Positions 1 to 5,998 of a DNA stretch of 7,765 nucleotides are shown here, in pieces. Origin of the DNA: Coprococcus sp. (GTDB taxonomy: Bacteria; Bacillota; Clostridia; Lachnospirales; Lachnospiraceae); contig JAEDGW010000117.1 of assembly GCA_016297325.1 (NCBI GenBank), forward strand, positions 1 to 7,765, read 5' to 3'. The notes beneath the pieces were generated by a model. The model searched no databases, had not been told where the DNA came from, and was given only the letters and a program-made list of their open reading frames with translations. The stretch's first letter is position 1. Each line of letters starts with the position of its first letter. The translations under genes were made by a program, and so were the position numbers.

Positions 1-44
1 TTGTATGTATCAAATCTCTATAAACTCTCTATTATTTTAGGTTT

Positions 45-60
45 ATGTGGTATATCACAT
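45..60. promoter_or_regulatory. Near-palindrome, possible operator
   Basis: The 16-base sequence ATGTGGTATATCACAT is a perfect dyad except for one G:T position in the middle. It lies just upstream of the first promoter candidate (position 68) for the hydrolase gene, where a regulator could bind. A related half-site, TTGTGAT, occurs at about 115-121. No regulator gene is in the window to pair with it, so the operator role is inference from symmetry and position only. Confidence 0.3.
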
Positions 61-67
61 TTACAAG

Positions 68-95
68 TTGACTTTTTCTCTTATTAAGTTAGAAT
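68..95 (+). promoter_or_regulatory. Candidate sigma-A promoter, distal
   Basis: TTGACT (68-73) and TAGAAT (90-95) are separated by 16 bp, and each matches the sigma-A consensus at five of six positions. It would drive the hydrolase gene at 199 with a leader of roughly 95 bases. The surrounding AT-rich DNA makes chance matches more likely. Confidence 0.4.
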
Positions 96-136
96 TAAAA
101 TAGTGCTAAAACATTTGTGATGGATAAATTACAAAA

Positions 137-165
137 TTGACAGATAAATTAAAAGTTAGTTAAAT
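137..165 (+). promoter_or_regulatory. Candidate sigma-A promoter, proximal
   Basis: A perfect -35 box TTGACA (137-142) is followed after 17 bp by TTAAAT (160-165), a four-of-six -10 box. Transcription would begin near 172, leaving a short leader that contains the ribosome binding site AAGGGGG (186-192) of the hydrolase gene. It could act in tandem with the distal candidate at 68-95. Confidence 0.45.
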
Positions 166-198
166 AGTAAATGAAAATAATAAAAAAGGGGGCAGACC

Positions 199-1050
199 AT
201 GGGGGAACGCAAGGTAGTCTACGGCGACAACTGGGATGGCGTGCTGTATCCGGCGGATGGAAGTAAGAAAAAGATAATGATCGTGATGTCAGGCAGTGAA
301 GGCAGATTGGAACATGCTGAAAAGCTTGCAAAATTTCTGGCAGACAACAATGTTCCGGCACTGGCATTTGCCCTGTTTAAGACAAAGCATACAGGTAAGA
401 ATCTTGACAGGATTCCGGTTGACAGAGTAGGAACTGTGATACAGTGGCTGAAGAGACAGGGATATGACAAGATAGGCATAGAGGGCGTGTCGAAGGGGGC
501 TGAGTATTCTATGGCGGCTGCGATAGAGTATCCTGAGATTTCGTGTGTGATCGTGAAGACTCCGTCCTGGTTTTACAGCGAGGGAATGATAAAGAAACAG
601 CCATCGGGTAGCTGCTGCTGGACATACGAGGGCATGGAGCTGCCATTTACACCTTATAAGGAGAGACATTCAAACGCTCTGGGGCTGATGCTCAAGGCTG
701 GCGAATACAATGTGCTTGAGCTGAATACCAACAAGGCCGTGACCGAGAACTCCATTATTCCGGTAGAGCGTATACATGCACCTATACTGATGTTTTCCAC
801 CAAGGTTGATACTGTGTGGCCGTCTGAGGAGAGCTGCCGTAAGATGTGTGACAGACTTGCCGAGAAGAAATTTCCTTATCATTATATGCATATAAGTTTT
901 GACCACATGAGCCATATGATGCTGGAATACTGCGGTAAGGAGATAAAGTATTTCATAAAATCAGAGAAGGCAGATCCTGAGGCCTGTGCACAGGAGCGCA
1001 GGATCATGGGAGAAGAGTGCCTCAAGTGGATATCGGATGTGTGGAAATAA
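199..1050 (+). CDS. Alpha/beta hydrolase, BAAT C-terminal/dienelactone-hydrolase type
   Basis: This 283-residue cytoplasmic protein is an alpha/beta-hydrolase related to the C-terminal domain of bile acid-CoA:amino acid N-acyltransferase and acyl-CoA thioesterases. The likely chemistry is ester or thioester hydrolysis or acyl transfer; the substrate cannot be told from sequence. An N-terminal strand leads to MSGSEG (30-35), probably the oxyanion region. The nucleophile elbow is GVSKG (96-100) with Ser98. The acid is probably Asp204 in STKVDTVWPS, and the base is His236 or His239 in FDHMSHMM. There is no signal peptide or membrane segment. The ATG is preceded by AAGGGGG with a 6-base spacer, which supports this start. 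The N-terminal domain found in mammalian BAAT enzymes is absent, as expected for the bacterial single-domain form. It appears monocistronic: its own promoter region lies upstream, and a 125-bp gap with a weak terminator separates it from the transport unit. A link to bile-acid conjugates in the gut is conceivable but not shown. Confidence 0.85.
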   Translation: MGERKVVYGDNWDGVLYPADGSKKKIMIVMSGSEGRLEHAEKLAKFLADNNVPALAFALFKTKHTGKNLDRIPVDRVGTVIQWLKRQGYDKIGIEGVSKGAEYSMAAAIEYPEISCVIVKTPSWFYSEGMIKKQPSGSCCWTYEGMELPFTPYKERHSNALGLMLKAGEYNVLELNTNKAVTENSIIPVERIHAPILMFSTKVDTVWPSEESCRKMCDRLAEKKFPYHYMHISFDHMSHMMLEYCGKEIKYFIKSEKADPEACAQERRIMGEECLKWISDVWK

Positions 1051-1094
1051 TGAGCAATCGCGAGAGAATATATGTGGTATATGGACAGCGATGA

Positions 1095-1118
1095 TAGAGG
1101 GCGATAAGCCCTTTATTT
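1095..1118 (+). terminator. Weak intrinsic terminator after hydrolase gene
   Basis: An eight-pair stem (1095-1102 with 1108-1115, core AGGGC/GCCCT, one G:T pair) encloses a 5-base loop and runs into TTTATTTC. The U-tract is short and overlaps the stem, so termination may be partial and some read-through into the TAXI lipoprotein gene is possible. Confidence 0.4.
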
Positions 1119-1175
1119 CGTGTGATGAATAAATTAGTAAAGACAGAATATTGTGCAAAAAGCAAGGAGGACGAC

Positions 1176-2153
1176 ATGATAAAGAGAAATTTAATAAAGC
1201 GTGTGATGGCGGCAGGTGCCATCATGGCAGTTACGCTTTCGCTGACCGGGTGCAGCTTTGGCAGCGATTCCGTGAAGCTGGGAGCCGCAGGGGTGGGCGG
1301 CGGGTATTATGCGTTCTCCAACGCATTTGCACAGATAGCATCCGCAGAGGATGAGGATCTGGATTTTGAGGTAAAGGCGACAGCGGGATCAACTGCAAAT
1401 ATCAGACTTTTGTCTGACGGCTATGTGGATATGGCGATTGCCCAGGCGGATCTGGTGGATGCAGCCTACAACGGAACAGGAGCCACGGACAAGAAGAGAT
1501 ATAGAGGTTATTCGGCAGTTGCAAGCCTGTACACGGAGGCGTGTCAGATCGTGGTCAGGGCTGATTCAGGTATAGACAGTCTGGATGATCTTCAAGGCAA
1601 AAAAGTATCAGTGGGTGAGGAGGAATCCGGAACCCAGAGAAATGCGGAGCAGATACTTCAGATGACCGGCCTGGTGGAACCGCTTGTTGACACAGTCAAC
1701 CTCGATTATGTCGATGCGGCAAATAAACTCAAATCAGGTCAGATAGATGCATTCTTCTGTACAGCTGGTATACAGACCTCAGTGATCGAGGAGCTGTCGA
1801 AGGAATGCGACGTGAAGCTCATCGGAATAGATGACAAATGCAGGGACAGACTTAAATCTGTGTATGGATTTTATACAGATTACACCATACCGGCTGGAAC
1901 CTATGAGGGTCAGATCCAGGATGTTGAGACACTTGGGGTCAGGGCCGTACTTCTGGCCAGGGACGATATGGACAAGAAAACAGTGGAGGAGCTCACAGGA
2001 CTTCTCTTTGAGCATGCGCAGGATATTCAGTATTCTATAGCACTCACATTCCAGATAGACGAGAGTGAGGCGGTAAAGAACGTGACGATTCCGTTTCATG
2101 ACGGCGCAAAGGCTTATTATCAGAAAAAGGGAATAGAGATCCCAACTGAATAA
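1176..2153 (+). CDS. TAXI-family solute-binding lipoprotein
   Basis: This is a 325-residue extracytoplasmic binding protein of the TAXI (TRAP-associated extracytoplasmic immunogenic) family, anchored as a lipoprotein. The start at 1176 is chosen over an in-frame ATG at 1122 because AAGGAGG lies at 1164-1170, five bases before it, and a clean signal peptide follows: basic MIKRNLIKR, a hydrophobic core, and lipobox LTGC with Cys26 as the lipidated residue. Family signatures follow in order: LGAAGVGGGYYAFSNAFAQI (35-54), ATAGSTANIRLLSDGYVDMA (69-88), VSVGEEESGTQ (145-155), and a C-terminal TIPFHDGAKAYYQKKG (304-319). Length is normal for the family. TAXI proteins usually deliver solutes to a TRAP membrane permease, but none is here; the next gene, 44 bases on, is a GltS symporter. 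A Thermus TAXI protein is known to bind glutamate or glutamine, so an amino-acid ligand is plausible. The specific ligand remains inference. Confidence 0.9.
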   Translation: MIKRNLIKRVMAAGAIMAVTLSLTGCSFGSDSVKLGAAGVGGGYYAFSNAFAQIASAEDEDLDFEVKATAGSTANIRLLSDGYVDMAIAQADLVDAAYNGTGATDKKRYRGYSAVASLYTEACQIVVRADSGIDSLDDLQGKKVSVGEEESGTQRNAEQILQMTGLVEPLVDTVNLDYVDAANKLKSGQIDAFFCTAGIQTSVIEELSKECDVKLIGIDDKCRDRLKSVYGFYTDYTIPAGTYEGQIQDVETLGVRAVLLARDDMDKKTVEELTGLLFEHAQDIQYSIALTFQIDESEAVKNVTIPFHDGAKAYYQKKGIEIPTE

Positions 2154-2197
2154 TATCCGGCTTATGACAAACAAAATATATATAAGAGAGGTCTTAC

Positions 2198-3385
2198 ATG
2201 GAGATACAGATTGACATGTATCAGACACTGGCGGTGTCAGTTCTGGTACTTATATTAGGACAGTTTTTAAAGAAAAAGATAAATTTTCTTGAGAAATTCT
2301 GTATACCGGCACCGGTCATAGGAGGTCTGCTGTTCGCAGTTCTTACCTGTGTGTGTTACAGTCTTGGTATAGCAGAGTTTACATTTGATGATACGCTGAG
2401 AGAGGTGTGCATGGTATTCTTCTTCACATCAGTTGGATTTCAGGCAAATCTCAAGGTGTTAAAAAGCGGTGGAAAGTCATTGTTCATATTCCTGGGGCTG
2501 GTTGTGGTGCTCATAGTGTCACAGAACTTCCTGGCACTCGGAGTTTCCAAGGTGCTTCACCTTGATCCGCTTGTTGGACTGTGTACTGGTTCAATTCCTA
2601 TGGTCGGTGGACACGGAACTGCCGGAGCGTTTGGACCGGTACTTGAGGATTTTGACGTTCAGGGTGCGACCACCATATGTACGGCTGCGGCCACATTTGG
2701 ACTTATCGCAGGAAGCCTTATAGGCGGCCCTATAGGAAAGAGACTCATAGAGAAGAGAAATCTCCTAGACACAGCGGTTGCCGAGGATGACAGCATTCTG
2801 GTTGAGGATGAGAAGAAGCATGAACGTCATACAAATATGTATGCGGCAGCAGTGTTCCAGCTTATCATAGCTGTTGGAATCGGAACTATCATATCAGAGC
2901 TTCTCACCAAGACAGGGCTCACATTCCCGATATATATCGGTGCCATGATAGCTGCAGCTGTTATCAGAAACATCGGTGAGTATTCTGGCAAGTTTGATAT
3001 ATATATGGGTGAGATCAACAACCTCGGTGGTATCTGCCTGTCACTGTTCCTTGGAATGGCGATGATAACACTTAAGCTGTGGCAGCTTGCGGAACTTGCA
3101 CTTCCGCTCATCATACTGCTCTCGGCGCAGCTCATACTCATGATATTGTTCACATACTTTGTTGTGTTCAATGTGATGGGCAGGGATTACGATGCGGCTG
3201 TTCTGTCAGCGGGAACCTGTGGTTTCGGAATGGGAGCAACACCGAATGCCATGGCAAACATGCAGGCCATATGTGACCGTTACGTTCCATCTGTAAAGGC
3301 GTATCTGATAATACCACTTATAGGAAGTTTGTTTGCAGATTTCCTGAACAGTTTGGTAATAACATTCTTTATTAACATACTTTGA
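2198..3385 (+). CDS. gltS: Sodium/glutamate symporter, GltS (ESS) family
   Basis: This 395-residue polytopic membrane protein is of normal GltS length (about 400) and is expected to import glutamate with sodium. Hydrophobic helices begin at residues 8-24 and continue through both halves. The two halves carry the paired glycine-rich signatures of the family: GSIPMVGGHGTAGAFGP (131-147) and GTCGFGMGATPNAMANM (339-355), consistent with two inverted structural repeats. A charged cytoplasmic-type loop, about residues 181-213 (KRLIEKRN to EKKHERHTN), separates them. The ATG at 2198 has AAGAGAGG (2184-2191) six bases upstream. The gene sits 44 bases after the TAXI lipoprotein gene and 26 bases before the small charged protein gene, with no terminator between, so the three are probably co-transcribed. 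Pairing with a TAXI lipoprotein is unusual, since GltS in model bacteria works alone. Substrate is assigned by family only; other anions or amino acids are possible. Confidence 0.92.
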   Translation: MEIQIDMYQTLAVSVLVLILGQFLKKKINFLEKFCIPAPVIGGLLFAVLTCVCYSLGIAEFTFDDTLREVCMVFFFTSVGFQANLKVLKSGGKSLFIFLGLVVVLIVSQNFLALGVSKVLHLDPLVGLCTGSIPMVGGHGTAGAFGPVLEDFDVQGATTICTAAATFGLIAGSLIGGPIGKRLIEKRNLLDTAVAEDDSILVEDEKKHERHTNMYAAAVFQLIIAVGIGTIISELLTKTGLTFPIYIGAMIAAAVIRNIGEYSGKFDIYMGEINNLGGICLSLFLGMAMITLKLWQLAELALPLIILLSAQLILMILFTYFVVFNVMGRDYDAAVLSAGTCGFGMGATPNAMANMQAICDRYVPSVKAYLIIPLIGSLFADFLNSLVITFFINIL

Positions 3386-3411
3386 TGTTCAATAAAATAG
3401 GGGGTATAACT

Positions 3412-3606
3412 ATGAGAGACAAGAATAAAGAAAAGCGTAAAGACCATCACAAGTTCAATATGTCATTTGACAATCTGGCGATCCCTGAGGTGAACACCAA
3501 AAGTCATGATGACAATGAGGATAATGTGGGAGATGGGGATTCGTCCGTGACATACGACACGGTGGCAATACCGGAGATCCACATAAGAAAAAAGAAAGAC
3601 AAATAG
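3412..3606 (+). CDS. Small charged protein with duplicated AIPE motif
   Basis: I do not recognise this 64-residue protein. It is soluble, has no signal peptide or membrane segment, and starts with a Lys/Arg-rich stretch (MRDKNKEKRKDHHK) and ends with another (IRKKKDK). Two near-identical motifs lie 29 residues apart: FDNLAIPEV (19-27) and YDTVAIPEI (48-56). An acidic, probably disordered linker (SHDDNEDNVGDGD, 31-43) joins them. The start at 3412 is chosen because AGGGGGT (3399-3405) precedes it by six bases; an upstream in-frame TTG/ATG at 3382-3387 overlaps the end of gltS and lacks a comparable site. It is the last gene before the strong terminator and is co-directional with the TAXI lipoprotein and gltS genes. 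Two copies of one linear motif suggest bivalent binding to a partner, possibly the cytoplasmic side of GltS. That role is inference. Confidence 0.7.
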   Translation: MRDKNKEKRKDHHKFNMSFDNLAIPEVNTKSHDDNEDNVGDGDSSVTYDTVAIPEIHIRKKKDK

Positions 3607-3611
3607 TGCTT

Positions 3612-3652
3612 AAAATCGCCCGGTTGTGTTAGAATACAGTCGGGCGATTTTT
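3612..3652 (+). terminator. Strong intrinsic terminator of the transport unit
   Basis: AAAATCGCCCG (3612-3622) pairs perfectly with CGGGCGATTTT (3641-3651), an 11-bp stem that ends in a T-run. The 18-base loop can add a small TGT/ACA pairing. It lies six bases after the stop of the small charged protein gene and separates the transport unit from the arginase-like gene. Confidence 0.88.
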
Positions 3653-3726
3653 AGTGTGCAGACTTTGCAATTATTTTGCATGATATATTGCTGAATTAAT
3701 TAATGGTCGTATTATAAGGGCGATGG

Positions 3727-4581
3727 ATGGGGCAGGATATGAGTGACAGAAGGTTAAAAAATGAGAATCTGATCCTGGATTTCACACATGTATACTGTGA
3801 CGAATACATAAGGGACATGGACAGGTTCAGATATATTGATTGTTCGGATATAGAAGAGACGGATATGTATTGCTCGAAAGAGGCGTACAACAGGATATGG
3901 GGCAGGATAAAACCATATGGAGTTCACGGGATCCACTATATTGATTCCGGAAATTATCATTATATAACAAAGATCATCACGGATCATATAGATGAGCCAT
4001 TTGGACTTATCATGTACGATCACCACACAGATATGCAGATTCCGATGGTTCCAGGAATGATGAGCTGCGGGGACTGGGCGGGACAGGCACTCAGCCAGAA
4101 CGCAAATCTGAGGCAGTTAGTGATCGTGGGACCACCGGAGAAAGACATAGAGCAGGCTGATATTATCAGTGGTAGATTGCTTACATTCTCAGAAGAAGAG
4201 TTGCATGGCGGAGTTCCAGAGGATAAGTTGAAACTTATAAGATCAGATATTCCTCTGTATATATCTATAGATAAGGATGTACTTAGTGCAGAGTATTCCG
4301 AGACTAACTGGAGTCAGGGAGATATGTCTGTCGGTGAACTTGAGCGATTACTCAGTGTATTTCTGGGCGGTCATGGTAATGAGAGGAATTCTGATACTTG
4401 TCAGAATGGTGAAATATATGCCGGCGATATAAGACATACAAGAATACTGGGTGTGGATATATGCGGCGAGAGCCAGACTGACATTCCGGTGCCGGAGTAT
4501 CTTGAAGCTGAGGAGAAGAACGAGAAAGTAAATACTGAGCTTTTTCAGTTTATATCAGAGCATGTGAGACATTTCAGGTGA
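3727..4581 (+). CDS. Divergent arginase/ureohydrolase-family protein
   Basis: This 284-residue soluble protein has the metal-ligand plan of the arginase/agmatinase/formiminoglutamase fold. Visible in order are GNYH (75-78, standing for the usual GGxH, His78), DHHTD (98-102; Asp98, His100 and Asp102 for the usual DAHxD), SIDKD (180-184; Asp182 and Asp184 for SxDxD), and DICGE (244-248, the conserved Glu before the C-terminus). All six expected manganese ligands are therefore present. The usual GG before His78 and the DP after the SxDxD motif (here VLSAEY) are missing, so the substrate is probably not plain arginine or agmatine. The start at 3727 has AAGGG (3716-3720) six bases upstream; ATG at 3739 is an alternative. 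It stands alone after the terminator at 3612-3652; I see no convincing promoter in the 74-base gap. Cys and Tyr content is high near the N-terminus. The reaction would be hydrolysis of a guanidino-like or formimino-like C-N bond, by family inference. Confidence 0.8.
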   Translation: MGQDMSDRRLKNENLILDFTHVYCDEYIRDMDRFRYIDCSDIEETDMYCSKEAYNRIWGRIKPYGVHGIHYIDSGNYHYITKIITDHIDEPFGLIMYDHHTDMQIPMVPGMMSCGDWAGQALSQNANLRQLVIVGPPEKDIEQADIISGRLLTFSEEELHGGVPEDKLKLIRSDIPLYISIDKDVLSAEYSETNWSQGDMSVGELERLLSVFLGGHGNERNSDTCQNGEIYAGDIRHTRILGVDICGESQTDIPVPEYLEAEEKNEKVNTELFQFISEHVRHFR

Positions 4582-4679
4582 GATATGTATGCGGGCGGTG
4601 AGCTGAAGCTGTTGTATGTTGTAAGGGGATAGCAGCATCGATGAAGCAACATTGGATGGTGTTACGTCAAATATAAATG

Positions 4680-4819
4680 GACGATATTCATATACATAGG
4701 TGATATATAAAGATACACAGGCCGTATAAAAATGCATATGTAATATATGAAGATACACAGGCCGTGTTCAAAAATGCATAGACGGTATTCAAATATACAT
4801 AGATTTGTATTTAAATATA
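4680..4819. repeat. Degenerate 20-bp tandem repeat array, about seven units
   Basis: Cutting the sequence every 20 bases from 4680 gives units that each end in a variant of ATACATA, ATACACA or ATGCATA, preceded by a run such as ATTCAAA or TATAAAG. The best pair, AAGATACACAGGCCGT at 4710-4725 and 4750-4765, repeats at 40 bases, which is two units. The first unit GACGATATTCATATACATAG and the sixth, AGACGGTATTCAAATATACA, are also clearly related. The period is not a multiple of three and the frames are closed, so it is not coding. It fills most of the 265-base gap between the arginase-like and AlkD-like genes and ends about 13 bases before the latter's ribosome binding site. Twenty bases is close to two helical turns, so a protein could see every unit on one face. 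A plain decayed satellite is the alternative. Confidence 0.65.
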
Positions 4820-4846
4820 AGGTGACAAATTCGAGGAGATGGTATT

Positions 4847-5521
4847 GTGGAAGAAATAAAAAGGAAGCTATTTACACTTCAGGATATTAAATACAGAGAT
4901 TTTCACAGCAAGCTTATGCCGGACACCGATAAGGAGACGGTCATAGGTATCAGAGTTCCGGTGCTCAGAAAATTTGCAAAGAGCATAGCGGGAACAGAGC
5001 TTGCCGACAGATTTATTGAAGAACTGCCTCATCACTATTATGAAGAAAATAATCTTCACATGATGCTCATAACAGGGATAAAGGATTATGAGGAGTGCCT
5101 TTTGGAGATAGAGAGATTCCTTCCATATATAGATAACTGGGCAACCTGTGATTTCCCGGCGCCAAAGTGCTTTGCAGATCATAAGGAAGAACTGCTTCCG
5201 GTAATCAAGAACTGGATTGCTTCAGTAAAGACCTACACTATAAGATATGGAATAGGGATGCTCATGAGACTTTATCTTGATGAAGACTTTGATCCTGAGT
5301 ATGTAGAACTTGTGGCGGGAGTTAAGTCTGATGAGTATTATGTCAACATGATGATAGCGTGGTATATGGCTACGGCACTGGCGAAACAGTGGGATGCAGT
5401 CATTCCGTACATAGAGAAGCACCGCCTGTCCGACTGGGTTCACAGAAAGACCATCCAGAAGGCGGTCGAGAGCTATCGCATAACGGATGAGCAGAAGGAC
5501 TATCTGAAGAAGTATAGGTAG
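4847..5521 (+). CDS. AlkD-like DNA alkylation repair glycosylase
   Basis: This 224-residue, all-helical HEAT-repeat protein of the AlkC/AlkD family should excise alkylated bases such as N3- or N7-alkyl purines from DNA. The residues that contact the lesion in Bacillus cereus AlkD (Trp109, Asp113, Arg148, Trp187) have matching candidates here: Trp98 and Asp102 in NWATCDF, Arg133 in TIRYG, and Trp172 in IAWYM. The spacings are 4, 31 and 39, against 4, 35 and 39 in AlkD, so the enzyme looks intact. There is no signal peptide or membrane segment. The start is GTG at 4847, supported by GAGGAG (4833-4838) eight bases upstream; no ATG fits as well. The gene follows the 20-bp array and is followed by 36-bp direct repeats and a long gene-free stretch, so it is probably transcribed alone. 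Together with the YjbR-methyltransferase fusion downstream it makes a small alkylation-repair neighbourhood. Confidence 0.88.
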   Translation: MEEIKRKLFTLQDIKYRDFHSKLMPDTDKETVIGIRVPVLRKFAKSIAGTELADRFIEELPHHYYEENNLHMMLITGIKDYEECLLEIERFLPYIDNWATCDFPAPKCFADHKEELLPVIKNWIASVKTYTIRYGIGMLMRLYLDEDFDPEYVELVAGVKSDEYYVNMMIAWYMATALAKQWDAVIPYIEKHRLSDWVHRKTIQKAVESYRITDEQKDYLKKYR

Positions 5522-5526
5522 TGGGG

Positions 5527-5625
5527 CCAGAAAGTGAAATCCATGTGTGTTAGTGAGAATTCCAGAAAGCGAAATTGCATGTGTGTTAGTGGAAATTCCA
5601 GAAAATGTAATATTTGTGTTCTAGC
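5527..5625. repeat. Direct repeats of about 36 bp, 2.7 copies
   Basis: Copies begin at 5527, 5562 and 5598, each with CCAGAAA. The first two run 35 and 36 bases and share CATGTGTGTTAGTG and a final AATT; the third is partial and more diverged (CCAGAAAATG, then TTTGTGTT). They start just after the stop codon of the AlkD-like gene. The copies abut with no unique spacers between them, so this is a tandem repeat and not a CRISPR array. No palindrome is present within the unit that would suggest a REP element. Confidence 0.75.
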
Positions 5626-5648
5626 GTTATTTACATGTGAAAGGAAGT

Positions 5649-5676
5649 TTGAATGACAATTTTCGCTAAATAGAAT
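5649..5676 (+). promoter_or_regulatory. Candidate promoter in the long intergenic stretch
   Basis: TTGAAT (5649-5654) and TAGAAT (5671-5676) are 16 bp apart, matching the consensus at four and five of six positions. A perfect TATAAT also occurs at 5759-5764, but I see no good -35 box 15-19 bp upstream of it. Either could start a transcript carrying the structured island at 5835-5998 and reading on into the YjbR-methyltransferase gene. Confidence 0.3.
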
Positions 5677-5687
5677 ATTTGGATTAG

Positions 5688-5710
5688 AAAGATAAAATTT
5701 TTTATCTTTT
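5688..5710. terminator. AT-only hairpin, possible weak bidirectional terminator
   Basis: AAAGATAAA (5688-5696) pairs with TTTATCTTT (5701-5709), a nine-pair stem with a short T-rich loop and a following T. The stem holds a single G:C pair, so it is weak. It may mark the end of the AlkD-like transcript. The same AAGATAAAA word recurs at 5780-5788 and 5821-5829, which could mean it is only local low-complexity sequence. Confidence 0.3.
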
Positions 5711-5775
5711 ATTGAAGATTATGTTGAAAAGTGCATAAGGAATCTTTTATTTGTCGCTTATAATGAAATAATTTC

Positions 5776-5830
5776 AAAAAAGATAAAAAGCTGTAGCAAA
5801 AAGAGCCGCAAAAACTAAAAAAGATAAAAA
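5776..5830. repeat. Pair of 14-bp A-rich direct repeats
   Basis: AAAAAAGATAAAAA occurs at 5776-5789 and again at 5817-5830, 41 bases apart. The A-rich tract ends abruptly at the GC-richer island that starts near 5835. It may be low-complexity DNA or an edge of whatever placed the island there. Confidence 0.4.
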
Positions 5831-5834
5831 CAAG

Positions 5835-5998
5835 ATGTTATAGCCCGACGCCGGCTGACCGCGGTCACAGAAGCAAGCCGAGCGGAGAGCAACATCCAGA
5901 GATGAGAGAAGCAGCAATTGATGAGAGGAGCAGATGGAGCAGTGTGCAGCAGCGAGTGACAGGCGGAGCAGTCCGGTGGCTGGGTATATGGGCAACAT
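5835..5998 (+). other. GC-richer island with long-range pairing; candidate structured RNA or small mobile repeat
   Basis: The ends of this 164-base island pair with each other in nested order. ATGTT (5835-5839) pairs with AACAT (5994-5998) and GCCC (5843-5846) with GGGC (5990-5993), leaving a 3-base bulge. Next, CGCCGG (5849-5854) pairs with CCGGTG (5973-5978), CCGC (5859-5862) with GCGG (5963-5966), and GTCAC (5864-5868) with GTGAC (5956-5960). The middle, about 5869-5955, is strikingly purine-rich (GAGAGAAGCAGC-like) and would stay largely unpaired. A competing local hairpin is the perfect palindrome GACCGCGGTC (5857-5866). Composition is unlike the AT-rich DNA on both sides. No terminator follows before the YjbR-methyltransferase gene, so it could be a 5' leader. 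The strand is assigned by that reading. A miniature inverted-repeat element is equally possible, though I see no target-site duplication. It does not match a riboswitch or T-box that I recognise. Confidence 0.4.

Noticed and set aside
1071..1082. The 12-mer TATGTGGTATAT shared with 44-55, as a common operator of the hydrolase and TAXI genes
   Set aside because: The second copy lacks the dyad partner (CACAT), and a partial match GTGGTATATGG also appears inside the AlkD-like coding region at about 5358, so chance is a sufficient explanation.
1122..1175. Upstream start (ATG 1122) for the TAXI lipoprotein
   Set aside because: It would add 18 charged residues before the signal peptide, spoiling it, whereas ATG 1176 has a textbook AAGGAGG site and gives a normal lipoprotein signal.
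5527..5625. CRISPR array
   Set aside because: The 36-bp units abut directly with no unique spacers, and no cas gene is nearby.
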